This document shows, one piece after another, positions 10,768-20,426 of a DNA stretch of 37,577 nt; position 1 is the first letter of the stretch, and each line of letters begins with the position of its first letter. This DNA comes from Apostichopus californicus (lineage: Eukaryota > Echinodermata > Holothuroidea > Aspidochirotida > Stichopodidae), in contig JAIPMN010000691.1 in assembly GCA_020650975.1 (NCBI GenBank), forward strand, positions 1 through 37,577, written 5' to 3'. Under the pieces are notes generated by a model that was given only the letters and a program-made list of their open reading frames with translations, ran no database searches and was not told the DNA's origin. The translations under genes and the position numbers were made by a program.

Positions 10768-10923
10768 GTTTCATCACCAGTGGAGCCTGTCCCAGGTATG
10801 TTACAACCAAACACACTGGATATCGTCCTCCATAACCACGGCAAAGGACTTGGCTTTGGTATAATAGGAACTCCGGCAGGAGTGAACGTCAAGACCATAT
10901 TAGAAGACGGTGCTGCAGCTATG
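10768..10923 (+). CDS. CCDC9: CCDC9-like exon 4: first half of a PDZ domain
   Basis: Fifty-two codons, acceptor tgttcacag, donor ATG|gtaggt, phase 0 both sides; residues 147-198. After a short proline-rich lead it reads LDIVLHNHGKGLGFGIIG, the first two PDZ strands with an intact GLGF carboxylate-binding loop (residues 173-176), then a turn and strand (GVNVKTILEDGAAAM) leading into helix A. PDZ domains bind C-terminal or internal peptide ligands and act as scaffolds. The split falls at helix A, and the domain is completed only by joining exon 5. A PDZ is not part of human CCDC9 as I know it, so this is either a lineage-specific insertion or an ancestral feature lost in vertebrates. The PDZ identification is very secure; its membership in this transcript rests on strand, order and phase. 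Confidence 0.88.
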
Positions 10924-11579
10924 GTAGGTTTATCATACTAGATAAGCTCCCTTGACAAATTTGTAAATGCATCGTAAAGAAGTCATTTTAGGCCATAAAA
11001 CACTTTATCAGTGTTTTCAAATGGTCTACAGCATATCAAAACTAATTCTGTGCCATAAGTGGTCATTTAATGAACACCTCGGTGTGAGCTACTGCTGCAT
11101 TGCTGCTCTAGTTCTTCCCTCTCATGAGTATTTCCTTTGATACTATGAACAAAAGACTCGACTGCAACAAATTCGCTTCAAAGAGAAACTCTTTCGTGTT
11201 TATCCTTCTAAATAACAGATCCCTCCTCAAACACCAAGGTGCACTATGAGTGGCTCCTATCTGTCATTTATTCTTTGGCTCAAAATACATTCTCCTTCAT
11301 TCAAGCAACTTTCTGGATTGGTTTTTTGGTTAAGTTTAGATACTAATATTTGTTAATAAACAATGCATTTCGATTGTTAGCGATTATTGACACCGCAGGT
11401 TAAATAGAGAGTAACAATTCATGGGAACATTGGTTTGTTGCAAAACCAGGAACGGTTGTTTTTCTTTTAAGGAGTCCATTGACTCGATTCAGAAGAAAGT
11501 TACTGATAGTTTTGACCAGGTTAAATTAGTTGTCTTTAAATTGGTTCCTGTACTTTTGTGTTTGTTATCTTCCCTGCAG
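10924..11579. other. CCDC9: Intron 4 (656 bp), inside the PDZ domain
   Basis: Splits the PDZ coding sequence in helix A, phase 0. No repeats or genes recognised. Confidence 0.7.
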
Positions 11580-11720
11580 GAGGGTACCCTCAGAACCGGC
11601 GATACTTTGCTCTTTGTCAATGACGTAGACGTCAGATGCATGAGGAGAGATGAGGTTTTTGACATTCTAAGACGAGAGGTGGGGAAGGTTCACTTGGTGG
11701 TTTCCAGAGATGACGAAGAG
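11580..11720 (+). CDS. CCDC9: CCDC9-like exon 5: second half of the PDZ domain
   Basis: Forty-seven codons, acceptor cttccctgcag, donor GAG|gtaaga, phase 0 both sides; residues 199-245. It reads EGTLRTGDTLLFVNDVDVRC, the canonical PDZ G-x-L-x-x-GD-x-(I/L)-L-x-VN core, then helix B (MRRDEVFDILRRE) and the last strand (KVHLVVSR). Joined to exon 4 it gives a domain of about 80 residues with no gaps against the PSD-95 PDZ3 pattern. By that alignment the first residue of helix B, histidine in class I PDZs, is arginine here (residue 221), so a standard S/T-x-hydrophobic ligand is not assured. The exon ends in an acidic DDEE stretch. Its ligand is unknown. Confidence 0.88.
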
Positions 11721-12848
11721 GTAAGAGCAATGAGATGGGATCAGTTAGAAAACAGTGTCAAGAGGTGTCATCAGTTTCTGTTACTTTTTCTGTTACTTAC
11801 ATGATTTAGTTGAATTCTTTAAAGCAGCTGGATATGCTGGTAATGTTACATATCTTGCCATTTAGACATTCAGTGTTTGTTATATTAATGTGTGACAGTC
11901 AGTTGTCTTCTTTAAATCAGTTTTAAATGGTCTCTGATTGATTGTATATAGACCAAAAGTTTGGGCCTACAATATATTCATACTCTAATCTGCCTGTAAG
12001 ATTCAAGTTGTTAGGCTAATGTAGACCATTTTCATCTTTTTGGACAAGAAGATATGGAACAAAGTAATATTTATATGATGACAAATGATGGACTCAGATG
12101 TGATTAATATCTCAGTCAAAAGTTTTTCATTAGAATATACATGAAATTGGTCCAAATCATCCATAAAATGCGATATTGTTTATAGGTTACATCTTATATG
12201 TCATCGTCAATGTGTTGTTTCATAATTTCAACTGTGTATGAGTCACAAGCACCTGCCACATGTGCTCGCGTAGTACGTCATACCCAGGAGAGTATCAGAG
12301 AATATTTCTTCTCTCCTTTCTCACTTTTGATAAGTGATTTGCTTTGTCTCATTTTCTGACCCCATCAGTTTTATCAAGGATAAAAGTGAGTGTTAGATTA
12401 TCAAAATACAATACTTTTGTTAATTAGGTGCAATTTAGTCCAGTTCATAACATTGAAGGTATAGGCTAGTTCCTTGTTTCAATTTCACTTTAGTGATGCG
12501 TAGTTTGAATCATGTGACAGCTTATTTCCAGTGGTCTTCTCACACTGTAATGAATGAAGAAGGTTCAGTTCTAATGGCATAACCAATGAATGTACTCAGT
12601 GTTTTGATTTCAACTGAAGAAGCAGGGAATAATATTTATTTTTTTGGTTAACAATTGTTTTAACCCAACATGCTTAATTGGAACACTTAATTAATGGCAT
12701 GTATAACAGTTAAGCACACCTACACATTTTAAGAGTAAGTGAATTCCTGAAAACTACTATAGAAGTTCATAAAGAGAGTGGTCTGGAGCAGTTTGTCATT
12801 ACTCATTGCTGGAAATGTATAAAGTTTTGTATTTTCTTATCTTGTCAG
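11721..12848. other. CCDC9: Intron 5 (1128 bp)
   Basis: AT-rich with no recognisable gene, RNA or element. Confidence 0.65.
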
Positions 12849-12941
12849 TCACCCTTAGGAAGGCCGACATCATCAAGGTGGAATGATAACTTCAATCAGA
12901 GAGGAGGATATTCACGCCCTCAAGAAACAGAAAAGAAAGAG
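12849..12941 (+). CDS. CCDC9: CCDC9-like exon 6: polar linker
   Basis: Thirty-one codons from acceptor atcttgtcag to donor GAG|gtgaga, phase 0 both sides; residues 246-276. It reads SPLGRPTSSRWNDNFNQRGG then YSRPQETEKKE. The composition is disordered and Arg/Gly/Asn-rich, similar to linkers in RNA-binding proteins, with one RGG. It has no domain of its own. It is called coding because it is an uninterrupted phase-compatible frame between good splice sites, directly after the PDZ exons and before further compatible exons. The intron following it begins with a poly-C tract. Confidence 0.75.
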
Positions 12942-13706
12942 GTGAGACCCTATCCCTCCCCCCCCCCCACCCTCCCCACTTGCTGTGGTTCTTTTGGTGT
13001 TTGGAGGTTACATACACTATGTCATCTTTGCTGATGAGTGATATAAATGATCAATACAACGCTTAGAGCAGATAACGCTGTTTCTCATTTTAGGCAATAT
13101 TTTCGTCCTCGAAACTGAAATAATGAACAAACGATTGAGCTGGTTTAAACATTTCAAAGCAACCGTGTCTCTCTTTTCTGAGCGTTTGGTAATGAATAAC
13201 TTGTAATTGCATCAAATGTGACACATTTCCCTGCCCTAGATTTTGTCAGCAATACAGTTAATCACAAACATATATCGATGACAAACAATACAAAATATTG
13301 GTGCCCTTTCACTTTTAGAATTGTAAAGCTTGTCTTAGTGTATTGTGTTACTATGATTGTTGAAGTACACCTTTTACTCAAAAATGCAAATATTGTATTT
13401 TATAATGATATCTGAGAACAGCTTTCAAATGAAATAACAGTTATAAATACATCAGAATTAAACAAAATCTCTCCAAAATTTGCCATGGTTGTAGCTCAAA
13501 CTAAGCTATGAAGCTAAGTCTATTGTGTGTGTGCGTGTATGTGTGTGTGAATGTCTTTGTGTGTATCACTCTAAAGTAAGACATTTGTGGTTCAGATCAT
13601 ATCTTCATCAAACGGGGATGCATTAGGAGAGAAATGTGAAGCCGCTACATTACATCTCCTGGCATTGATTCTTACATATTCTTTACGTTTCCATCTCTCG
13701 GGGTAG
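12942..13706. other. CCDC9: Intron 6 (765 bp)
   Basis: Begins almost immediately with a C-rich tract (11 C at 12958-12968) and has a TG-rich microsatellite at 13524-13549. Otherwise featureless. Confidence 0.65.
13524..13549. repeat. TG-rich microsatellite
   Basis: Interrupted (TG)n with GC and TA substitutions, inside intron 6. Confidence 0.8.
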
Positions 13707-13790
13707 AATTTGCGCATAACCATTCCAAATGATCTCTGGGAGTCTGATACCGAAAATCATGTTCGCACTGTGTTCACTGGTAGCGATAAG
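13707..13790 (+). CDS. CCDC9: CCDC9-like exon 7: short linker with ITIPN motif
   Basis: Twenty-eight codons, acceptor ctctcggggtag, donor AAG|gtaaaa, phase 0 both sides; residues 277-304. It reads NLRITIPNDLWESDTENHVR followed by TVFTGSDK. The short beta-like stretch RITIPN resembles TVSIPN at the start of the next exon, so the two exons may share an internally repeated motif. The acceptor has a weak polypyrimidine tract (GGGGTAG), making this one of the less certain exons; it could be alternatively spliced, since removing it keeps the frame. I know no domain match. Confidence 0.7.
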
Positions 13791-15000
13791 GTAAAACTCT
13801 TGTGCATGGCTGTGTTGCTTATAGTAGTCATTAATAGCAAACTTAACAAACGGGCACCATTTGTAGTAGAGCTTGCTCTACGTAGAACCGTGTGACACTC
13901 TTAATCTGATAACCATGACAAGTGCCAACACTTAGGATATCCCTTGCATGAAAATGAGAGCAAATCAGCCATGCCTGGGTTTTGCCTAATTTTGTGCTTC
14001 AGTCATTTTTCAGTATGTTTCATTCAAATGACCTATGGAAGAGTAAATAGATTCTGGAAGTCAAAAGGAATGTAATGTTCTTGTCCTTTAGATTTGAAGA
14101 TCTGGAAATACAAACATTGAAACTAGTAATTTGAGCAACTGTGAAGAGGGTGATGACTATGATGATCCCTTGTAAGGCTGCATGTCACAGACTCTGATTA
14201 AGCACGCGAATGTCAAACTTTAAAAATTTGGACAAGACTCGTAGAAATTTCTACCCTCGGGACTAAATTAAGTTCTAATTTGCAGTTATTAGGTGATGGA
14301 AATGTTACTTTTTCTTAAAGTTAACAAATAAACAGTTCAGGGACGGTTTATAAAGTTAGGAAATGTTTTAATTTTCATCGTTTACTATTCTACATCTTTG
14401 AGAAAATTGTTGGATAGGGAGATAATTTGTAATGTGAAAGAAGAATTTCTCTCAAAAATTTGCAGAGATGCAGATGTCCTTGAAAGTTATATAGTCTTCT
14501 GTGCTAATATTAATTAAAGATTTGTATATATAGGTTGGGGTTTTTGTTTTGTTTTTCTGTAGTGAATGTTTAACTAACTAGAATGCATTGACTGTGTGTT
14601 AGTGTTGTGTTTGCATTTAGTTTCCCTGCACCAAAAAGAATCCATAAGTATCGCCTGGAGCCATTCCTGCTCCACCTGCCACAAAAAGAATGGGTGAAAA
14701 AAAAATGCACCTGGGGGTTGATGATGGTGACTGATGGTTACCCCTCGATTTCCAGAAATGGTTAATTGCTAAAAGGAATTAATATTTGGCCTAATTTTCA
14801 TAATCCAGAATGAAATGGCCCAATGTGCATTGGTTACAAGTCTATATAACTTAGTACAATGTAAAGGTATTTCTGAAAGATGTTAGGCACAGTATTCCGT
14901 CCTACCAAACCTTGGCACAGCTTTTTAGGGAGTGGCTTAACACATGTGAGGTGAATTAAAAACTTTAGGAGTCAAATTGGCATTAAACTTGACAAAAAAA

Positions 15001-15035
15001 CAAACAAACACACAAAACAAAACAAAACAAAACAA
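15001..15035. repeat. CAAA / CAAAA simple repeat
   Basis: Runs of CAAA then about four AAAAC units following a short poly-A; a microsatellite in intron 7. Confidence 0.85.
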
Positions 15036-15422
15036 CATACCAAGTTTTAGCTTGCCTTGGTGATGAAATTCATATAAGTGTTCACATACATCAGAATGAT
15101 TGAGTCCATCATTGAAGTACCTTCACATTAACCTCTCCACAAAACAAAAAATAATGCATGTTGCTATGATAATAAACAAGGATTGTTTTGACATGGATTC
15201 AAGTAACTTATGAAAACAGACCTTGCAATGGAAAACAGGATATAAGAGAAAGTTTTGGTGTGCATAAATTTAAAGTACAACCTTAGTATGTATATGTGCA
15301 GAATTGACAGAGAAGCCTATGAGTAGGATTCTATAAAGTGGAGATCATTGAGATTATTGAAAATGCATGCAGTGATTATTCCTTTAGAAATGTAACAAAA
15401 TTGTACTAAAATAGATGCTCCT

Positions 15423-15456
15423 TGTCTGTCTGTCTGTCTGTTTGTCCATCTGTCTC
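15423..15456. repeat. GTCT tetranucleotide repeat
   Basis: About four perfect GTCT units followed by degenerate ones (TTGTCCATCTGTCTC). Confidence 0.85.
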
Positions 15457-17030
15457 ACTTCAGATTGGGAATCGTAAAGTTTTCCTGTTAGGGTCATTGT
15501 AACGATGCTGTATTTCTTTAGATACTCTGTCATTAACGACTTCCCACTTAACTCACATGATTAAGCACAGCAAGTGGTTTTGTGGCTGGATTAAATGATG
15601 CATACCTTCTGAGAGTACAGCAGAAATAATCAAGAAGTAAAAAAGTTCAAGGTTGGTCAAGTCACAATCTTGTCTACCTCACACGTAGGCTAATTGTAGG
15701 TATTCTAATCGGTAATTTTGCCTCTTTCTGTTTACGGAATTAGAAGAAACTCACCTGGCTACCAGTGAATTTATTCCCCGGAATAATTTTAAGGAAAAAT
15801 GGGTGGTTTGTTGCATCATCGTGAAGAATTAATTTATCTGTTCTTGTATAGCTACATAATTGTTAAGCTTCAATTGCAAATCAATTTCTGCAGAATTTTG
15901 TCATTAAAGCTATCTCAACTTTGTAAGGCAAAGAACATGATACATCTGAGACTTTGCTGTTCATTTATTGAAAGCAAGTTACAGTAGCCAAGTAACATGC
16001 CTTTGCCAGAAGAATGAACTTAGCCACAATTGTTTTCGCTAGTTTCTTTTATTAATGTCAATGTGCATGTGTAAATCCTGGAAGAGAAATCTTACGTTGT
16101 TTCCAGAACAACAATCAACACATGGTTTAGACTCACAACACTGTAACATATGCTGGTAGTGCTGATTACTGTACATATGTATGATCTTTTATTGAACTTT
16201 GAAATAAATAAATGGTCCTTCTTTGTTATAGTTCACTCTGAACAGGAAGAAGAAAAGAGTCACAATATTAGATGCTTGTTTATGATATAAAAAAAATTGG
16301 TACAGTTTACTTTCTATTTGTAAAGGAAGTAAATGTGTGATTCAGTGTTTTGTGGCAAATTTTAGGTATCACACATGGTCTGAATAAAACCTATTTTTTT
16401 GGTGTTTGCAACGAGTACCATGGCAACTGCCCGATACTGCTGTTAAGGTTCTAAAATTGTTTTTTTTTTTATCTTAATTATTTATTTTTGATTGTGAAAA
16501 TGACTTTCACAATGGCAACATACCTGTAGTATGTAGGCTCTTAGATTCTTGCCAAGAATTGTGCATGCACTGTACAGGTGTTTGTGAGTTGTGCCTTTAC
16601 CCAGTCAATGCTTGTACAATCAGTGACACTTACTATGTGAGACAAGTTATTTGCCGGCCATCGAAAGAACTCATTAAAGTTGATATGAAGGACGGAAAGA
16701 CAGAGAGATTCCAGGAAAGGACTATGAATATTTTGTATTTGTCACTTTCATTCTCTTTGTTATCAAATCTCTTTGTTATGGAAGTAACATGTGTGTAGGC
16801 CTACAGTCATTGACTACACCTCCACCTGCAGGCAGTTTATTTTGGGTGTGCTAAAAATATCAAACATTGTTATACCCATTTTTCCTGTAGTGGCGCGAGG
16901 GTACCTGACCGGCTCTTTGCTTGGGTATACCCTCCTGAATTTACTACCAGGTGTTGTAAACACTATTCATTTTAATGTAAGTATTGTAGGTTTTAAACTC
17001 AAGATGGATGTTTCTTATGTCTGTTTTCAG

Positions 17031-17174
17031 ACTCTGACGGTGTCAATACCAAACGAGAGAGCGACAGGCGTTAAAGGAGGCATCGGGAGAGGAAGAGGCA
17101 GAGGTAGGGGAAGAGGAAGGGGTGTAGATCCAGAGAGAGTGGTGCAGATGATAGCAGAGCAAGTAAGACAACAG
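17031..17174 (+). CDS. CCDC9: CCDC9-like exon 8: GR-repeat tract and start of second coiled coil
   Basis: Forty-eight codons, acceptor tgtctgttttcag, donor CAG|gttggt, phase 0 both sides; residues 305-352. It opens TLTVSIPNERATGVKGGI, carries a perfect (GR)6G tract at residues 323-335, then VDPERVVQMIAEQVRQQ, which begins a helix continued by the next exon. Gly codons in the tract are mixed (GGA, GGC, GGT) and Arg uses AGA and AGG, so the repeat is not a fresh nucleotide slippage product and is likely kept for its protein sequence. Human CCDC9 has an RGRRGRGRG tract at the same place, just before its second coiled coil. RG tracts of this kind bind RNA and are substrates for arginine methyltransferases; that role is inferred from family and composition. 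Confidence 0.85.
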
Positions 17175-17827
17175 GTTGGTAGCTTCATAGAATCTTGTTC
17201 GGCAAATATCATGGAGTGAATAGATGTGGAGTGTGTTGTATGAATGTAGTGATGTACTGTGCACTATTCAGCTACATTTTGTAGAAGCAGTATGTCTTAC
17301 TCTACGTAATTCTCTGTTGTCGAATACTAGTCGTGACCGACCATGCAGTTTTGTATATCTGCTAGTTTGGAGTTTGGAGGTGTTGTATGAAGATTTGTTG
17401 AAATAAAAGTATGTTTCAGTGTATGAAAAAAACACAGGAAAAAACGTGAAACCTTTTTCTAAGGACACAGGTCTGCACCTGTAACTTCATCATTCTGTTG
17501 CTCTAGTGGAGGTCATAGCCCTCTCAAATTATATTTCTTCTTCATGACACCTGTTTAGACCAAGGGCCTTTCATATTGGAACTGTTGAATGGTCAGCTGC
17601 CTTAGCTATAGGAGGGCAAAAAAACTGTAAAATCACAGAGCGTGAAAACCTTCCAGTCGACCGTGACTAAATAGATATATTTCTTTATTCTGCACCCTTT
17701 CTTTAGGTCTGTTCTTGTTTTTTCTTTGTTGTTTTGTATAAAGATAGCACAGAGCAGTGAAATGCAACTTCCCATTATCAGTAGTTAATAATATCTCTTT
17801 TCCTGATCTTGCTCTGTCTAACACCAG
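17175..17827. other. CCDC9: Intron 8 (653 bp)
   Basis: No repeat, gene or element recognised. Confidence 0.65.
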
Positions 17828-17908
17828 GAGTACGAAGAGAAGAAACGGCAAAACATTGACCTGGTAGAGGCCGAAATCAAAGCTATGAGGGAAGCCTATG
17901 AAAGCCAG
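17828..17908 (+). CDS. CCDC9: CCDC9-like exon 9: second coiled coil
   Basis: Twenty-seven codons, acceptor gtctaacaccag, donor CAG|gtaaga, phase 0 both sides; residues 353-379. It reads EYEEKKRQNIDLVEAEIKAM then REAYESQ. This is the counterpart of the human CCDC9 segment containing EERRRQNIEKMNEEMEKI; E-E-x-x-RQNI is a distinctive shared core. It should form a continuous helix with the end of exon 8. The exon is one of three with direct family resemblance and fixes the reading frame between the GR tract and the NWGGP exon. Confidence 0.88.
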
Positions 17909-18070
17909 GTAAGATCTAATGGTTTTTCTGACCTCATATAGCTTTTGCTAGAACTAAATAAAAAAATTGGCGCCAAATTTTATTTATACTTGTTTTTATT
18001 CATTTCTCGACGAAAGCTTGTAGACGGTGAAGCGACTCTGAAATGTTTAAATCCTTCATTTTACTTGCAG
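17909..18070. other. CCDC9: Intron 9 (162 bp)
   Basis: The shortest intron of the gene, donor gtaaga and acceptor ttacttgcag. Nothing else in it. Confidence 0.8.
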
Positions 18071-18292
18071 AAAGCAGCAAGTGGGAGAGGTACTGCCAAC
18101 CCCACAGCTGAACCACCCTCCACAGGGAGCTTCCTTTATGATAGATCTAGGTTTGGACCTGACCCGTCCCATAGTTCCGGACCTCAAGATAGGAGAGAAG
18201 GTCGAAGGAGAAACCCTCATAATTGGGGCGGACCAACGATAGAAGATGTTCATCAAAATGTACATAGGGCAAGGAAAGGCAGACAGCAACAG
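18071..18292 (+). CDS. CCDC9: CCDC9-like exon 10: NWGGP box
   Basis: Seventy-four codons, acceptor ttttacttgcag, donor CAG|gtatgt, phase 0 both sides; residues 380-453. After a Gly/Thr/Pro-rich start it carries SFLYDRSRFGPDP, then basic RREGRRRNPHNWGGP (NWGGP at 430-434), then TIEDVHQNVHRARKGRQQQ. Human CCDC9 has the same succession: an NFLDD-R motif, a basic R-rich run, RNWGGPDFE and a helix ending ER-QGRR. The basic patch and aromatic box are candidate RNA- or protein-contact sites, though the mechanism is not established from sequence. The upstream intron is only 162 bp, the shortest in the gene. Confidence 0.9.
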
Positions 18293-20247
18293 GTATGTAG
18301 TATAAAGAAAATTAAGCTGTTGTTTGGCTTGAAAGAGAGGCCTAATGCAACAAATGCTGTTTTTCTTGTTTCCTTTGAAAACTGAAATGCTTTCATTTCC
18401 TTGGAAAATGACATATTTGTAGCAAGTTTACAAGTCTTAATGGTTTCCAATTGCATGCAAAGAGAGCAAGAAATGAAATTGGTGTAGGTCATGTGTAATA
18501 AACAGTTAACACTTGTATGAATTTCATCACCAAGGCAAGCTAAAATAGCACAAGTAATTGCACCATTTGCTATTCCAATCACACATAAAATGTTGATGAT
18601 ATGAAAAACGAATAGAGTATAAAAATTGACCGAACAAAGGAAACAGCCAATGTGTCATAAAACTGTTTTCGTTTCAGTTTTGCCTTTGATGAAGATCGAA
18701 ATGTCGTGCCCTCTAACTAATACATTTACCTTCACAGGCTTTTGGCAGTAGATAGGCAGTTTGTTAACAGTTTTTCCTCCTCTGTGAATCTGAAATGTCT
18801 GGTGAACACTCTGCATGAATTTTCTATTCAGCATTTATTACACATCATGACACATCCGTAAACAGAAACAACAGTTTTCCAACCTGATAACCACACAGTA
18901 AAGTGAAAGTGAAAGTGTAAATATTTATAGAGGCTGTAGCATTATACATAAAATATGACCTTTTAAATAACAGAACTGGCAATGCAAGTTGTGTTCCTCA
19001 AATATGATTTCCTTTCATGAGTTATTTAGGTAGTTTGATATAAATTTAAGTATTGTTTTGTGTGTGTTTTTTAATTTGGTTTTTATGTTGGGTAAAAGTT
19101 AGTACTGTCCTGGTTTGAATGTGGTTAGATGACCTGATCTCTACAGTTGTAGGTCACTGAAGTTTGGAGGTTCACACTTGTTGTCCAGCCAGGCCCTGGA
19201 CCACGACATCTTGGTAGCCGATAACCTAGATGTGTCAATAACAATGACAACATAGTATTGATGTTACTCTAGTAGACATCAATGTTGAAGATTTTGAGGA
19301 ATTTACTGTTTTAGCTTAATTTCGATAACAGTGGCTAAACTATGGCTACCTGGCACCATATTATATGAACCCAGACTTGTATTTACATTACAATGGTGAC
19401 ATATTTATTGCCTTCTTATCTACTGTGATTTGTTCTTAGTTTGATATTTATCTAATCCCATTATTGAAATAATGTCATCAACCTTCACTACATAAGGTGT
19501 ACCTCTCATCTATCAGACTCCAAGGAAATCTCATCTCTTTCCTTATTTGAGGGGGGGGGGGGTATCACATTTATGAATCTGACTTTGCAGTATAAGTCTC
19601 TCAGGATATCCATCAAATAGTGGCTTTTACTTTTGGTTTGGAATCCTTTGTGTTCGGCTAAGTCCCTTCGAATTTCACACCATGATAACAAAAGATTATA
19701 ATGCTTTTATAATGAACAGAAATGTGGACTGGATCTTATTTTTCAGAGAGAGAGTGATAATGAAAGAGACTTGATATTGAAAAATACATAACAGCTGAAC
19801 CTTAATTGGTTCAAATTTTCTGTCACAACTTTGACTATATGTAGTACAGTTACCAACTTATATGGATTTGTCCTATGCAGCACACCAAGGAACATTTCAT
19901 AGAGACAGACCAATTGATATCTTCCTTGGAAGTATGCATTTTACATGATAGGTACCTTGTACTGAAAAAATATAGTTTTCAAAAATAGCTGAAATGTTGA
20001 CTTATTCTACCCAACTTTGGTTTGATCCAGGTTTCAATCTTCCATCACAGTATTTTCTGTCTGTTTACTTTGTGGTCACGACAGTACTGAACTTTTAGTT
20101 AAAGTTGTTAGCTTTGTAGTATTTGTGATCACTGTAATGGTCACTCAGGACTGTAGGTTCACCTGGTTACGTCAATGGTGTTTTTGCCCAATCCCTGACC
20201 ATCCGAAACCCCAAAAAGCATATCCATCTTCACTTCTAATTTTCTAG
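18293..20247. other. CCDC9: Intron 10 (1955 bp)
   Basis: AT-rich with a run of 12 G at 19551-19562. No gene or transposon recognised. Confidence 0.65.
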
Positions 20248-20426
20248 TTTGCGGGACCTCAGTCCAAGCTTGAGATGACTGCATCGATGACAGGGAGAGA
20301 AAGAATGGACTACGAACAATGGAAGAGTGACCGGGAGAGGGTTGACCAGCAGAGACTAGCACGCCATATGAACGAATCCGGCGAGTGGCGGAGAGAATGG
20401 GATCGGGAAAAATCCGACACTCCCGG
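20248..20426 (+). CDS. CCDC9: CCDC9-like exon 11: most conserved family block
   Basis: 179 nt, acceptor ctaattttctag, donor CCCGG|gtatgc; it starts in phase 0 and ends leaving two bases, the first intron not in phase 0. Residues 454-512 plus the start of 513. The core MTASMTGRERMDYEQWKSDR is followed by ERVDQQRLARH, then GEWRREWDREKSD. Human CCDC9 reads almost the same (LSMTGRER, EREKIDQERLQRH, GQWRREWDAEKTD), making this the decisive exon for the family call. It looks like a long charged helix. Reading past the donor would give only 14 more codons before a stop at 20467-20469, so intron retention would delete the C-terminal third; conservation and splice signal argue for normal splicing. Confidence 0.92.

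Larger units (their letters stand above)
13791..17030. other. CCDC9: Intron 7 (3240 bp)
   Basis: Contains an A-rich/CAAAA repeat (15001-15035), a GTCT repeat (15423-15456) and one AGGCCTACAG decamer (16797-16806). An open frame near 16559-16798 has no usable donor and is not called. No further exon found. Confidence 0.6.

Noticed and set aside
16559-16798. 79-codon plus frame containing RQVICRPSKELIKVDMKDGK, looking somewhat exon-like in intron 7
   Set aside because: No convincing donor follows, and exons 7 and 8 already join in phase 0. Inclusion is not needed and there is no family match.
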